Part shown: piece by piece, positions 53,021 to 62,162 of the stretch
Layout of the letters: each line of letters starts with the position of its first letter
Numbering within the stretch: the first letter of the stretch is position 1
Source of the DNA: Lactobacillus sp.
GTDB lineage: Bacteria; Bacillota; Bacilli; Lactobacillales; Lactobacillaceae
NCBI GenBank assembly: GCA_022651245.1
Contig: JALCQM010000002.1
Coordinates: 1-64,000, forward strand
Length of the DNA: 64,000 nucleotides
Direction of reading: 5' to 3'
Made by a program: the position numbers and the translations under genes
The notes under the pieces: model-generated
The model's input: the letters and a program-made list of their open reading frames with translations, nothing else
Told to the model about the DNA's origin: nothing
The model's database searches: none

Positions 53021-53564
53021 TCTTGCGCAGTATTTCAGACTGCCAGGCTTACGGCAGCTTGCGATGGTTTACATCGAGATCTCACGTAACACCCCGCTGC
53101 TTGTGCAACTCTTCTTCATTTACTATGGCCTTCCCGGCCTAGGGTTGAAGTTGAGCGCGACCGTCAGCGGGGTTTTTGGTTTGATATTCCTCGGTGGCAG
53201 TTACATGGCAGAAGCGTTTACTAGCGGCTACAACGCCATTAGCAAAGGACAACTCGAATCTGGTCGGGCGCTGGGGCTCACCAACCGCCAATTGGCGCGG
53301 TATGTGGTGGTGCCTCAGGGACTAGCAGCTTCGGTGCCAGCGCTGGCGGCGAACGTGATTTTTTTGATCAAGGAGACATCGATCTTCACCGTGATCGCGA
53401 TTCCAGAATTGACGAACACGGCGCTTGATCTGATTGGATTATATTATCGCAGTAACGAGTACCTATTCGTACTCGTCGTGGCGTACGCCATTATCTTGAT
53501 CCCATTGTCGGTGGGGTTGACGTGGCTGGAAAGGCGGGTCAGGTATGGCACATTCGGGAATTGA
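52905..53564 (+). CDS. Amino acid (cysteine-type) ABC permease 1
   Basis: A 219-aa HisM/GlnP-type membrane subunit with about five segments. Markers: LPQFTAAFWLTLKLSAIGILGSLVVG, RNTPLLVQLFFIYYGLP, and the ATPase-docking loop ISKGQLESGRALGLTNRQLARYVVVPQ. First gene of a four-gene operon; the second permease overlaps its end by 20 bases. The substrate is inferred from the binding protein at 54984. The start overlaps the Cys-rich upstream ORF. Confidence 0.92.
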   Translation: MDWTVIAQSLPQFTAAFWLTLKLSAIGILGSLVVGALVSLAQYFRLPGLRQLAMVYIEISRNTPLLVQLFFIYYGLPGLGLKLSATVSGVFGLIFLGGSYMAEAFTSGYNAISKGQLESGRALGLTNRQLARYVVVPQGLAASVPALAANVIFLIKETSIFTVIAIPELTNTALDLIGLYYRSNEYLFVLVVAYAIILIPLSVGLTWLERRVRYGTFGN

Positions 53565-54234
53565 TATCTTGTTCCAAGGCCAAAACTTCCACCGCTTCTT
53601 GCAAGGCTTCGGCGTGACGTTGCGCGTGGCGGTGATCACTTTGTTGATCGGCGGCGTGTTAGGGATCGTCTTAGGCGCATTGCGCACCTTACATAACCGG
53701 CCATTGCAGGTGATCTTGCGGCTGTACCTCGAGATCTTCCGGATCGTACCGACGGTGGTGTTACTATTCGTGGTGTATTACATCGTGCCGCAACTTTTTC
53801 ACCTCGACATGAGCGGCGAGTTGGTCGCGATCGTGACCTTCGCGTTGTGGACCGGGGCGGAAATGTCTGATATCGTCCGCGGGGCGTTGATCGCCGTACC
53901 GCAACACCAAGTCGAATCGGCGCAGGCGCTGGGGTTGAACCGACTGCAACAGTTACGTTACGTCTTGTTGCCACAGGCACTGCCGGTGGCACTGCCAGGG
54001 ACGATCAACTTGGCGACGCGGATCATCAAGACCACCAGTTTGTTGCTGATGATCAGCGTGATGGACATCGTCAACGTCGGCCAGACCTTGGTCGAAGCTA
54101 ACAGCCATCAGCACCCGGCCTTTGCCTTTTGGGTCTATGGCATCATGTTCATCATGTATTACATCTTGTGCGCGCCGCTGTCATGGTGGGCCAAGCGCAT
54201 CGAGAAGCAGAGATTGGAGCGTAGCAATGGCTGA
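53545..54234 (+). CDS. Amino acid (cysteine-type) ABC permease 2
   Basis: A 229-aa partner permease of the same HisM/GlnP type: FLQGFGVTLRVAVITLLIGGVLG, RIVPTVVLLFVVYY, and the EAA-like loop VPQHQVESAQALGLNRLQQLRYVLLPQALP. It overlaps both neighbours (20 bases upstream, 8 downstream), so the four genes are translationally coupled. Together with permease 1 it forms the heterodimeric channel. Confidence 0.92.
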   Translation: MAHSGIDILFQGQNFHRFLQGFGVTLRVAVITLLIGGVLGIVLGALRTLHNRPLQVILRLYLEIFRIVPTVVLLFVVYYIVPQLFHLDMSGELVAIVTFALWTGAEMSDIVRGALIAVPQHQVESAQALGLNRLQQLRYVLLPQALPVALPGTINLATRIIKTTSLLLMISVMDIVNVGQTLVEANSHQHPAFAFWVYGIMFIMYYILCAPLSWWAKRIEKQRLERSNG

Positions 54235-54964
54235 AGCGTTATTGAGCGTGCGCCACTTGGAAAAGGCGTACCAAAAAAATGTGATCTTAACCGACATCAA
54301 CTTCGATGTCCATAAAGGCGAAGTCGTCGCGTTGCTCGGTCGTAGCGGCTCGGGGAAGAGTACGTTGATCCGCACCTTGAACGGCTTGGAACCGTTTCAA
54401 AAAGGGGAGCTACGCTTCGCCGGTGAGGTGGTGCAGCCCAAAGCGGCGACGTGGCTACAATTACGCCAAAAGATCGGGATGGTGTTCCAAAGTTATGATC
54501 TGTTCCCGAATTTGACGGTGTTGGACAACATCTGCTTGGCGCCGACCAAGGTGGCCAAGCGCGCGCGGGCAGAAGTCGAACCTGAAGCGCAAAGCCTTTT
54601 GGCTAGTGTCGGGTTGGCGGAATTCGCCGACCGTTATCCGCGGCAGTTATCCGGTGGGCAAAAGCAGCGCGTGGCGATCGTCCGGGCGTTGGCCATGCAT
54701 CCGGAAATGATGTTGTTCGATGAAGTCACCGCCAGCTTGGATCCCGAAATGGTGCGTGGGGTCTTAGATATGATGGTCGATTTGGCCAAGCAAGATATGA
54801 CCATGATCGTGGTCACGCACGAGATGAACTTCGCTCGGCAAGTGGCCGATCGCGTCTTGTTCCTCGATGACGGCACGATTACGGCGGATACGCCGGCAGA
54901 GGCTTTTTTCACCGCCCCGCCGACGGCATCGGCGAAGGAATTCTTGGCAAGTATGAATTTTTAA
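54227..54964 (+). CDS. Amino acid ABC transporter ATP-binding protein
   Basis: A 245-aa ATPase of the polar amino acid class. Walker A is LLGRSGSGKSTLIRTLNGLE, signature QLSGGQKQRVAIVRALAM, Walker B MMLFDEVTASLDPEMV, with the His switch VTHEMNFARQVADRV. The start is ATG 54227 seven bases after GGAG; the longer frame to 54122 lies inside the permease gene. It powers the two permeases. Confidence 0.95.
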   Translation: MAEALLSVRHLEKAYQKNVILTDINFDVHKGEVVALLGRSGSGKSTLIRTLNGLEPFQKGELRFAGEVVQPKAATWLQLRQKIGMVFQSYDLFPNLTVLDNICLAPTKVAKRARAEVEPEAQSLLASVGLAEFADRYPRQLSGGQKQRVAIVRALAMHPEMMLFDEVTASLDPEMVRGVLDMMVDLAKQDMTMIVVTHEMNFARQVADRVLFLDDGTITADTPAEAFFTAPPTASAKEFLASMNF

Positions 54965-54983
54965 AAATAAAGGGGTAGCGTTT

Positions 54984-55820
54984 ATGAAGAAGCGTATTTT
55001 CGGTATTTTAACCGCACTGGCCGCGATTTTGGTTTTCGCCAGTGCATGTGGCAAATCGAGTTCCTCCAGTTCAACTAGCGATAACGACACGGTGGCGAAG
55101 ATCAAAAAAGCCGGCGTGATCAAGATCGCGGTGTTCGGGGACCTGCAACCTTATGGCTGGATCAATAAGTCTGGCAAGCGCGTCGGTTACGACTTGGAGC
55201 TCGCCCGGCAGATCGCCAAGGACCTCGGCGTGAAGGCCAAGTTCGTCCAAGTTAACGCTAATGGTCGTGTCGATGCCTTGAAGGCGGGCAAAGTCGATAT
55301 GGTTTTGGCCAACTTCACCGTCACTGATGACCGTAAGCAAGTCGTCGACTTTGCTGATCCGTACATGAAGGTCTCTGTCGGCGTGATTTCCAAGAAGAGC
55401 AACCCGGTGACGAAGATCGGCCAGCTCAAAAACAAGAGCGTGATCGTCACCAAAGGGACCACGGCGGAGCAATACTTCACCAAGTCCCAAAAATCGGTCA
55501 CTTTACAGAAGTATGATTCCAAGACGCAACAATTCAACGCGTTGAAGAACGACCGGGCAACGGCATTAGCCGACGACAACTCGTACTTATACGCCTGGGT
55601 CAAGAACAACCCGACCTACACCGTCGGCATCAAAACCCTCGGCCCAAGCTCCTACATCTCACCAGCCGTCAAAAAAGGCAACAAGGCCCTCTTGACCTGG
55701 ACCAACAAAGAAATCAAGAAGCTCAACAAAAACGGCTTCTTCGAAAAGGACTACCAACAAGAACTCGCCCCGTACTTCGGTAGTGATATCAAAGCGAGTG
55801 ACATTATTATCACGAAGTAG
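54984..55820 (+). CDS. CjaA-like cysteine-binding lipoprotein
   Basis: A 278-aa solute-binding protein anchored by a lipobox (FASAC, Cys22). From memory it follows the Campylobacter cysteine-binding protein CjaA closely: GYDLELARQIAKDLG, NRVDALKAGKVDMVLANFT-like stretch, VDFADPYMKVSVGV, VTKGTTAEQYF, DDNSYLYAWVKNNP and SPAVKKGNK occur in the same order. Cysteine is thus the favoured ligand; polar amino acids remain possible. Last gene of the operon. Two family C repeats begin at its stop codon. Confidence 0.88.
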   Translation: MKKRIFGILTALAAILVFASACGKSSSSSSTSDNDTVAKIKKAGVIKIAVFGDLQPYGWINKSGKRVGYDLELARQIAKDLGVKAKFVQVNANGRVDALKAGKVDMVLANFTVTDDRKQVVDFADPYMKVSVGVISKKSNPVTKIGQLKNKSVIVTKGTTAEQYFTKSQKSVTLQKYDSKTQQFNALKNDRATALADDNSYLYAWVKNNPTYTVGIKTLGPSSYISPAVKKGNKALLTWTNKEIKKLNKNGFFEKDYQQELAPYFGSDIKASDIIITK

Positions 55821-55940
55821 AGCGCGAGTAGATGCGGTTTTAGGCGGGTGGATAAGGCAGCGTGGCACGATACGGCGTCAGCCGCAGCGGGACGCGATGA
55901 CCTATATGCATTGCCGTTGCCTGGGGGAGCGCGTTTAACA
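55819..55940 (+). repeat. Family C structured repeat, copy C1
   Basis: About 122 bases beginning in the stop codon of the cysteine-binding protein. Boundaries AGAGCGCGAG and GCGCGTTTAA; inner CGGC-GTCA-GCCG hairpin; middle stem with A-TAAG / CCTA-T. Tandem with C2. Confidence 0.8.
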
Positions 55941-56063
55941 AAGCGCGAGCCATCGCGGTTTTAGGGGAACGTGTAAGACAGCGTGGCACGATGCGGCGAT
56001 AGCCGTAGCGGGACGCGATGGCTTATCCGCACCGCCGTTGGCTGGGGGAGCGCGTTTAGAACG
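55941..56063 (+). repeat. Family C structured repeat, copy C2
   Basis: Head-to-tail duplicate of C1 (shared GGTTTTAGG, CAGCGTGGCACGAT, GGGACGCGATG, GGGGGAGCGCGTTTA). Middle stem G-TAAG / CTTA-T, inner CGGC-GATA-GCCG. Confidence 0.82.
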
Positions 56064-56096
56064 CAGGCCTCAAACCAGCAAACGCACCAACACCAA

Positions 56097-56138
56097 AAGA
56101 GGGGGCAAGCCGCACAAGGCTTGTCCCCTCTTATTTTG
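56097..56138. terminator. Terminator of the cysteine importer operon
   Basis: AAGAGGGGGCAAGCC / GGCTTGTCCCCTCTT with ATTTT on the plus strand; placed after two repeats. Confidence 0.85.
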
Positions 56139-56161
56139 GCGCTGACGCACAATACAGAAAA

Positions 56162-56202
56162 AAATGAGGACACAGCCAACTGGCAATGTCCTCATTTTTT
56201 TG
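56162..56202. terminator. Terminator of the HTH-DUF3800 gene
   Basis: AAATGAGGACA / TGTCCTCATTT with A and T runs on both sides; three bases from the minus-strand stop. Confidence 0.85.
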
Positions 56203-56204
56203 GT

Positions 56205-58283
56205 TTACTTCGCTGCTGCGAGTAAATTATACATATTGCTCAAGGCATCCTGGGCGATTTGCATCGCGTCGGGATCGATCTCGAATTGTGGCAAGGTAGC
56301 ATCCGTGTAGTGCAATAAGGCACTGGCCCGGGCACACATGTCGTACCAGTTTTGGAACGGCATTTTGTTGATCGCCCCGTTGACGGAAGCCGGGCTGATC
56401 TGTAACAGTTGGTTGATCACGAGCTTGGCTTGCGTCAAGGTTTCATCAGGCACTTGGGCCAACGTTGTCGCTCTGGTGGAAAGGTTGAACAGGCGCTCTG
56501 CGGCGACTAAGACGGGGTTGGTGAAGGACGCAGGCTTGACGACGGCTGCGTGGTCATCAAGCAGGTACTTTTGCAACCCGATCATCGAGAATAAGGTGAT
56601 CTGGTCACCGACTTGGCTGCCCAAGTCTGGCAGGCGATTGATCCCACAAGCCGCGAGCTGTTCAGGGGTGAAGGTCAATGCGGCATGCGCAGAGAAGTCA
56701 CTGTACTGGATCCCGATCGTCGACTTGGAGTCGCTCGTCCGCAACATGAACATCACGTCTTGGCCGGTTTGGGCCTTGATGTAGCTGTTGAGCATGCGGG
56801 CGGCCACGCCGAGCTGTTCGTCTTGAATCTCGTTGCGCCGGTCTAACACGATGCGGATCTTGGCCGGCAAGTTGTCGCGTAAGCTCAAAATGCGCAAGAT
56901 CGTGGCCAGGTATGGATACAAGACCCCGAAGCCCATCGCGAAGTTGCCAGTGTCGCTTTGTGGCGAAAAGGCGACGAAGTTATCGGCGTGTGGGCCGTGT
57001 GCTTGGGTCAACATTGCGGCGATCTGATCGTGGTTTTTACCACGCGCTTTAACTTCATCCCCTGGTTGCCAACCGAATGGGTATAAAGTATCGGCAAATT
57101 GCGTCAGCGCATTGTCATCATCTTCAGCCACCACTGTGACGCCGATGTACATATTGCGTTGATAGTCATTGCCGTGGACGAAAGATTCGTCGACAAACAG
57201 TTGCAACGTCTTGGCCGCTGTCGAAACTGACGCCGCCGGTTGGGCTGCGGTCGTGGCATCAGCTGCCAGTACGGTTGTGGCGACCATTGGTGTTGCTTGG
57301 GATGGTGTCTGCGTGGTCGCGGACTTCTCAACAGGGGCGACGAGCTCAGTTTGCACCGGTTGGCGCGCTTCTGGGGTGGTCGCTTGCGATTCGGTGGCCG
57401 GTTGCTGAGCAACTGGGGTGGCCACCGTTTGCTTAGGCGTTGGCTTTTCGGCTTCAGCCGGTTGCTTGGTAGCGGGGGTCACGACGGTTTGCTTCGGTTC
57501 TGGCTTCTCAGTCGCAGCAGGTTTCTTAGTTGGGGTGGGTTGTTTGGGTTCTAAGCTGCCAACCCCAGCCAACGAAAGTTCTTCCGCCCGCTTCTGGACG
57601 CGACGCCGGTGCTGTTGCGCGTCTTTGATCGCACTTGAGGTGGCTTTAGGCGTCGCCTTGGTCGATTTAGCGACCTGACGGGTTGGCTTCGGCGTGTCAC
57701 GTGGCGTGGTTTCGTTTTTCGTTAACGTATTTGGCCAGCCATCGTTCAATTGTGATTCGAGGACCAAAGGCTCGCCATCGCTTTGGTGGATCGTGAAGCG
57801 CGCTTGCTTCGTTGGGCGCTGAGTCCGCGACTTCTTGGCGGCCGGCTGCTTGGGGGTGACGGTCGGGGTCACCTTAGGACTGGCCTTGGTCGCCGCCGGC
57901 TTCTTAGCCGCAGTTTTTGGTTGCGTCGTTTTAGTGGTTGCGGCGGGTTTGGCGGTCGTCTTTTTGGCCGCTGTTTTCTTCGCCGCTTGCGGTTTGGCTG
58001 CGGGCTTGTCCGCTTTTTTGGTTGGTCGCTTTGCAGGCGCCTTCTTGGTGGCTGCTTTCTCGGCTGTGGCAGTCGGTAATTCGCCCGGCTTGGTTTGAAC
58101 GATCGCCTTGTGGGCATCAATGAAGCGGTTGATCTTGAACATCAGCGGTTGGCTCATCTTGGCGTCTTTGAGCACTTTACGCATGCTCGATGGCGAAATG
58201 CCGATCTGTTTGGCCGCTTGCGTTAAGCTCAGGTGCTCGGCACTCATGATCTGTTTCAAATGGAAGGCAGTGCTACCATTCAT
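56205..58283 (-). CDS. HTH, histone-H1-like linker and DUF3800 fusion protein
   Basis: A 692-aa protein. Residues 5-45 look like a small helix-turn-helix (LSLTQAAKQIGISPSSMRKVLKD). Residues 60-150 are Lys/Ala/Pro-rich like histone H1 (KKAPAKRPTKKADKP). A second low-complexity part (about 240-350) repeats EKPxPKQTVxTPxxxQPA. From about residue 360 comes a DUF3800-type domain, predicted RNase-H-like: LQLFVDESFVHGND, GDEVKARGKNH, RIVLDRRNE and IQYSDFSAHAA. The C-terminal 120 residues are helical. ATG 58283 with AGGAGGAA; the frame to 58538 is not coding. A DNA-bound nuclease or sensor is possible. DUF3800 also occurs in phage and defence contexts. Confidence 0.8.
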   Translation of the reverse strand: MNGSTAFHLKQIMSAEHLSLTQAAKQIGISPSSMRKVLKDAKMSQPLMFKINRFIDAHKAIVQTKPGELPTATAEKAATKKAPAKRPTKKADKPAAKPQAAKKTAAKKTTAKPAATTKTTQPKTAAKKPAATKASPKVTPTVTPKQPAAKKSRTQRPTKQARFTIHQSDGEPLVLESQLNDGWPNTLTKNETTPRDTPKPTRQVAKSTKATPKATSSAIKDAQQHRRRVQKRAEELSLAGVGSLEPKQPTPTKKPAATEKPEPKQTVVTPATKQPAEAEKPTPKQTVATPVAQQPATESQATTPEARQPVQTELVAPVEKSATTQTPSQATPMVATTVLAADATTAAQPAASVSTAAKTLQLFVDESFVHGNDYQRNMYIGVTVVAEDDDNALTQFADTLYPFGWQPGDEVKARGKNHDQIAAMLTQAHGPHADNFVAFSPQSDTGNFAMGFGVLYPYLATILRILSLRDNLPAKIRIVLDRRNEIQDEQLGVAARMLNSYIKAQTGQDVMFMLRTSDSKSTIGIQYSDFSAHAALTFTPEQLAACGINRLPDLGSQVGDQITLFSMIGLQKYLLDDHAAVVKPASFTNPVLVAAERLFNLSTRATTLAQVPDETLTQAKLVINQLLQISPASVNGAINKMPFQNWYDMCARASALLHYTDATLPQFEIDPDAMQIAQDALSNMYNLLAAAK

Positions 58284-58740
58284 ATAATTGTTCCTCCTAA
58301 AAATGATCCCGCCACGCTGGCGGGTATCGACGTATGGGTTCTCGTGGAGATGCTCAGTGATGGCTGACCGCGCCTCGAACAGCGGCCTGTGGACCCGGGG
58401 CAGTGGGAGACGGCGCATACCATGATGCGGAAGCCTCTCGACTGCAATGACGGCGTCCAGCCAGGCAAATCTGGAAAATACGGGGTGAATCAGACGACAG
58501 TGAATGCGGGGTGACCAGATCGGCACCCGTGCACTCAACTGCGATCACCTAAACAACTCACCATAAGCGTACAACAAACTGGCCCTTTTTGCAGAAAAAA
58601 ATCTAGGCTGTGACATCAAGCGGTTTTAGCCCATAACACAAGCGCCATTGCTCCTTGAATCGCGGCGCAATGGCGCTTGTGTTTCTGGGCGTTGCTTTGT
58701 GGAACGCGACTATGGCTTGATGGCCTCCGTCGGCGAAAAA
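58284..58740. other. Intergenic region, 457 bases
   Basis: Contains the 5' region of the HTH-DUF3800 gene and, at 58635-58684, a long hairpin (ACACAAGCGCCATTG / CAATGGCGCTTGTGT) that probably ends the LysR transcript. Otherwise no gene, repeat family or clear promoter could be supported. Confidence 0.55.
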
Positions 58741-59667
58741 TTACGCCAGTGAAGGATCATCGAAGGCGGCGATGGCCATCTCGATGAACGCTTGGACGGG
58801 TGCGCTTAATTGGCGCTCGCGATTGTAGGCGATCTTGACTTCGGTTTGAAAGACGCTCGGGGATAATGGCAAGGTGGTGACCGGCGCGTCGTGTAGATAA
58901 TGCGCCGGCATCGACAATGGGATGATCGTCGCGCCTAAACCGGCGGTGGCCAAGATGCAGGCGGTGGTCAAGTTAGCGGTTTGCAGCACCACATTAGGGC
59001 TGATGTTGTACTTGGTCAAGTAGCCGTCAACGGTGCGTTGAAAATCCGATTCTGAGGTTTCTAAAATGAAGTCTTTGCCATTAACCAGCGGGCTGATATC
59101 GACCAGCGGTTTTGTCGGCAGGGTTTGCGGAAAAAGTCGCTCGGGTAACACCAAGGCCCCTGAATCGCTGTACAGGTGTTGGTACGCCAACGCTTCATTA
59201 TATGCAGGGGTGACGCCAATGTATAAGTCGAGGTCACCGTTTTGGACATTTTGTTGGAGCGCCAGGGAGTCTCGTTCGCGCAGTTGCACTTCGATTTGTG
59301 GATATCGCAGGTGGTATTGCGGCAGGATTTGCGGCAAGATCACTTGTGCGAGCGAAGGGTTGATCCCCAGCGAAATCCGGCCGTGTTTGTCGGCAGCGTA
59401 AGTCGACAAGTTGTTGCCTAAGGTCTGGTAAGCTTGGGCGATGCCGCGTATTTTGTTGAGGTAGTATTCCCCAGCGTAGGTGAGCTTCAACGGATGCGTT
59501 GAGCGGTCGACAAAATCAACCCCGTAGGCTTTTTCTTGGGTGCGGATCAGCTTACTGACTGTCGGTTGGGATAGCGATAACTCGCTGCCGGTTTGGGAGA
59601 TGTTACCAGTGCGGGCGAGGCTTTCGAGGATCTGGATCAGTTGGGTTTCGCGGTCGAATAATGCCAT
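58741..59667 (-). CDS. LysR-family transcriptional regulator
   Basis: A 308-aa regulator. The winged helix-turn-helix is at residues 15-60 (LESLARTGNISQTGSELSLSQPTVSKLIRTQEKAYG), followed by the linker helix and a substrate-binding-like effector domain (GRISLGINPSLAQVILPQIL, LDLYIGVTP). The target is unknown; neighbours in the same orientation are the DUF624 gene and, beyond its stop, the HTH-DUF3800 gene. ATG 59667 follows CAAGGAGGCCG (sense). Confidence 0.92.
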   Translation of the reverse strand: MALFDRETQLIQILESLARTGNISQTGSELSLSQPTVSKLIRTQEKAYGVDFVDRSTHPLKLTYAGEYYLNKIRGIAQAYQTLGNNLSTYAADKHGRISLGINPSLAQVILPQILPQYHLRYPQIEVQLRERDSLALQQNVQNGDLDLYIGVTPAYNEALAYQHLYSDSGALVLPERLFPQTLPTKPLVDISPLVNGKDFILETSESDFQRTVDGYLTKYNISPNVVLQTANLTTACILATAGLGATIIPLSMPAHYLHDAPVTTLPLSPSVFQTEVKIAYNRERQLSAPVQAFIEMAIAAFDDPSLA

Positions 59668-59723
59668 AACGGCCTCCTTGAGGAATTATGTTTAGTATGC
59701 CGTTAATGACATGCGCCTGCAAG

Positions 59724-59852
59724 TAGAGCGTGAGCCAGTGCGGGTTTAGGCTTGTGGTTAAGCTGGCCTGGGTGCGTTATGGCGACAGCCATAGCGTGAC
59801 GGGGACGGCTTAACCGCAAAGCCGATGCACTGGTGAACGCGTTTAGTCAGCG
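59724..59852 (+). repeat. Family C structured repeat, copy C3
   Basis: Single copy reaching into the stop codon of the minus-strand DUF624 gene (GCGTTTAGTCA). Middle stem GGT-TAAG / CTTA-ACC, inner TATGGC-GACA-GCCATA, showing pairing-preserving changes against C1, C2, C4 and C5. Confidence 0.8.
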
Positions 59853-60527
59853 CGCAACGAAGCGTGATTCGATCCAGTCGAGCAACGGTTGATTCAGGTA
59901 ATAAAATGGTACCAGCAAGCAAGAGGTCAACACGACGAGCAAGAGCGGGCTGACCCACAGGCCGATGCAGGCGCCGACTAAAACCAGCACGATATCAGCA
60001 AGCAAAATGGTGAGGTGCTGCGCCAAACTCCCAAGCGCCAGTCGAAAATAATCCCCATAGCTGAACGTGAAGGTGGCGGCGAGGAGTAAAACGGTCGTGG
60101 CGATCACCGCGGCGAGGATCCCCAAGATCAACACCGCAGGAATCAAGACGTATAAGAACCGTGGTGCCTGTGCGAGCGAGACCTGTCCGTACAACATTAA
60201 CGGGAGGAGGAATAGCCAAAACGGGGCCCAAAGCCGCAACCCTTCTCGCCAGTGTTGCCGCCAAAAGTGCCAGGCTTGGCGATAAAGGCCAGGCGTCTTC
60301 GTGCGCACGTATTCGCGAGTCGAAGCGAAGATCGCCGTCACCATGGGTCCGATCGGTAGTAGGCACACCCAAAGCACCAACAGTGTCAATAAATTGACCT
60401 TCAATAGGTACAACCCCGCCAGCAAGGGCAATAAGACGGTCAACGTGAATAACCCCATGATCGTGATCGGATAAAGTAAGTTAACGATCCCCTGAGAGAT
60501 CTGTGTTGCGCGTTGTTTTTTGGCCAT
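59847..60527 (-). CDS. DUF624 (YesL-like) membrane protein
   Basis: A 226-aa membrane protein with five to six segments, of the YesL/DUF624 family that accompanies CUT1 sugar importers; here it diverges from the msm-like operon beginning at 60834. Motif YRQAWHFWRQHWREGLRLWAPF is typical. The start is ATG 60527, six bases after GGGAGGG; the ATG at 60533 touches the ribosome site. Function unknown, presumably linked to sugar uptake. Confidence 0.85.
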   Translation of the reverse strand: MAKKQRATQISQGIVNLLYPITIMGLFTLTVLLPLLAGLYLLKVNLLTLLVLWVCLLPIGPMVTAIFASTREYVRTKTPGLYRQAWHFWRQHWREGLRLWAPFWLFLLPLMLYGQVSLAQAPRFLYVLIPAVLILGILAAVIATTVLLLAATFTFSYGDYFRLALGSLAQHLTILLADIVLVLVGACIGLWVSPLLLVVLTSCLLVPFYYLNQPLLDWIESRFVAR

Positions 60528-60730
60528 AGTCATCCCTCCCGCTTTCGCCAGTCGCCAAGGGTGGCAACCGGTTGCTTTAACTATAGCACACCGGTTTTGG
60601 ACGTCGTATCCAATTGTGAGAATTTGATATTTTTCTCAAAACGTATAACTGGACGCTGATGAGTTAGATAGATTAATATTAATAGATAGCCGGTAGTCAT
60701 CACCGCCGGGGCCAGCACGGGTTGAAAACT

Positions 60731-60744
60731 TGATACCGGTAACA
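60731..60744 (+). promoter_or_regulatory. Candidate LacI-family operator
   Basis: TGATACCGGTAACA is a 14-base palindrome with one mismatched pair around CCGG, typical of LacI-family sites. It lies 24 bases before the -35 of the sugar operon and in the divergent spacer with DUF624. No regulator gene is adjacent in the window. Confidence 0.45.
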
Positions 60745-60767
60745 GCTGATTTGACGGGGTTAAAAGC

Positions 60768-60796
60768 TTGCACAGGGGTGATGGCCTAGTTATGAT
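60768..60796 (+). promoter_or_regulatory. Promoter of the CUT1 sugar operon
   Basis: TTGCAC at 60768-60773, 17 bases, TATGAT at 60791-60796. Confidence 0.8.
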
Positions 60797-60800
60797 ATGC

Positions 60801-60815
60801 ATGTAAGCGTTTTAA
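60801..60815 (+). promoter_or_regulatory. cre site of the CUT1 sugar operon
   Basis: ATGTAAGCGTTTTAA fits 14 of 15 positions of the cre pattern and covers the transcription start, so CcpA should repress the operon in glucose. Confidence 0.75.
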
Positions 60816-60833
60816 ACAGGGAGGATGGAAAAG

Positions 60834-62144
60834 ATGATAGGAACAAAGCACAAGTTTGTGAAAAGTGTTGTTGCCGGGGCCGCAATCTTGGGCAGTGTGT
60901 TAGCCTTAAGTGCCTGCTCAAGCAGTGGCTCATCTAACAGTTCTAGCGGTGGGACGACGACTGTCAGCTTCTTCAATATGAAAGTCGAGTTCAAGAAGCA
61001 GTTGGAACAAGCGGCCGCGACTTATAACAAGACGCATAAAGGCGTCAAAGTACAAGTCACCACGGTCGGTGGGGGAACGGACTACCAAACCAACTTGAAA
61101 GCGAAGATGCAATCTGGCAAGACGCCTGACATCTTTGCACTTGAAGGCCCTCAACAGTTGCAGACCTACAAGAAGTACTTAGCCGATGTTTCTGCTGGTA
61201 AGGCGATTAAGAAGGCCTTACCTGGCACCTTGAGCACCGTGAAGTCCGGTGGCCAAGTCTTAGGTTATCCCGTGTTGCAAGAAAGTATCGGGATCGTTTA
61301 TAACAAGACGATTTTCGCTAAGGCGGGCATCGATCCTGCCAAGATCACCGATCAGGCCTCTTATGAAGCTGCATTGAAGACTTTGAACGACAAGAAATCC
61401 GAATTAGGGATTGAAGCTGCGACCGCCTTTCCAATGAAGGAATGGTGGGTCATTGGGCAACACGCGGTCGATCCGTTCCTGTCTTCTGAATTCAATGGCT
61501 CTGTCACCAAGGCTTACAACGCCAAGACCATTTCTTGGAAGAACAGCCAATACTTCAAGCAATATATTGACGCCACCACGAAGTACAGCGCACAGCCGGT
61601 TCAAAGCATGGATTACTCCACGCAAATTGAAAAGCTGTTCAGTACCGGCAAGGTTGCCATGGCGGAACAAGGATCTTGGGTATACCCAACCATCGAATCC
61701 GTTAACAAAGACCTCGCCAAGAACATTGGTATTATCCCAATTCCTGTCAATGATAAGACTTCTGGCAAGTTGCCAGTGGGTGTGACCCAATGGTGGGCTG
61801 TCAACAAGCAAGCTGACAAGAAGACGCAAAAGGCTGCGATGGACTTCATGGACTGGTTGTTCACCTCTAAGACGGGTAAGAATATCGTCCTCACCGATTT
61901 GAAGGTCGTGCCGGCATATAGCGGCTTCGATTCTTCTAAGATCGCTGATCCTCTGGGCAAAGCGACCTATCAGTATATCGATGATGACAAGACCCAAGGC
62001 TTAGTATTCGGTGGCTTTGCGACCGACTGGGCCCAAAACGGGATGGCACCAGAACTCCAGAAGTACGTTGCGGGTAAGGAAAGCTGGAACACAGCGATCA
62101 AGAACTCTGAGACTGCTTGGAAGACAGCTCGAGCAGGTCAGTAA
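60834..62144 (+). CDS. CUT1 sugar-binding lipoprotein (MsmE/MalE-like)
   Basis: A 436-aa solute-binding protein. Signal peptide and lipobox ALSAC (Cys27) lead into a Ser/Gly linker and a family 1 binding protein fold (TVSFFNMKVEFKKQLEQAAATYNK, GKTPDIFALEGPQQ, VGVTQWWAVNKQADKKTQKAAMDFMDW). The start is ATG 60834, nine bases after GGGAGG; ATG 60825 abuts the ribosome site. Ligands in this group are alpha-glucosides, raffinose-type or maltooligosaccharides. A strong terminator follows immediately. Confidence 0.9.
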   Translation: MIGTKHKFVKSVVAGAAILGSVLALSACSSSGSSNSSSGGTTTVSFFNMKVEFKKQLEQAAATYNKTHKGVKVQVTTVGGGTDYQTNLKAKMQSGKTPDIFALEGPQQLQTYKKYLADVSAGKAIKKALPGTLSTVKSGGQVLGYPVLQESIGIVYNKTIFAKAGIDPAKITDQASYEAALKTLNDKKSELGIEAATAFPMKEWWVIGQHAVDPFLSSEFNGSVTKAYNAKTISWKNSQYFKQYIDATTKYSAQPVQSMDYSTQIEKLFSTGKVAMAEQGSWVYPTIESVNKDLAKNIGIIPIPVNDKTSGKLPVGVTQWWAVNKQADKKTQKAAMDFMDWLFTSKTGKNIVLTDLKVVPAYSGFDSSKIADPLGKATYQYIDDDKTQGLVFGGFATDWAQNGMAPELQKYVAGKESWNTAIKNSETAWKTARAGQ

Positions 62145-62162
62145 TCACGCGATGAACATGTA

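Noticed and set aside
55819-56063. Tandem repeats as a CRISPR array
   Set aside because: Units are about 122 bases with internal hairpins and no short repeat-spacer periodicity; no cas genes.
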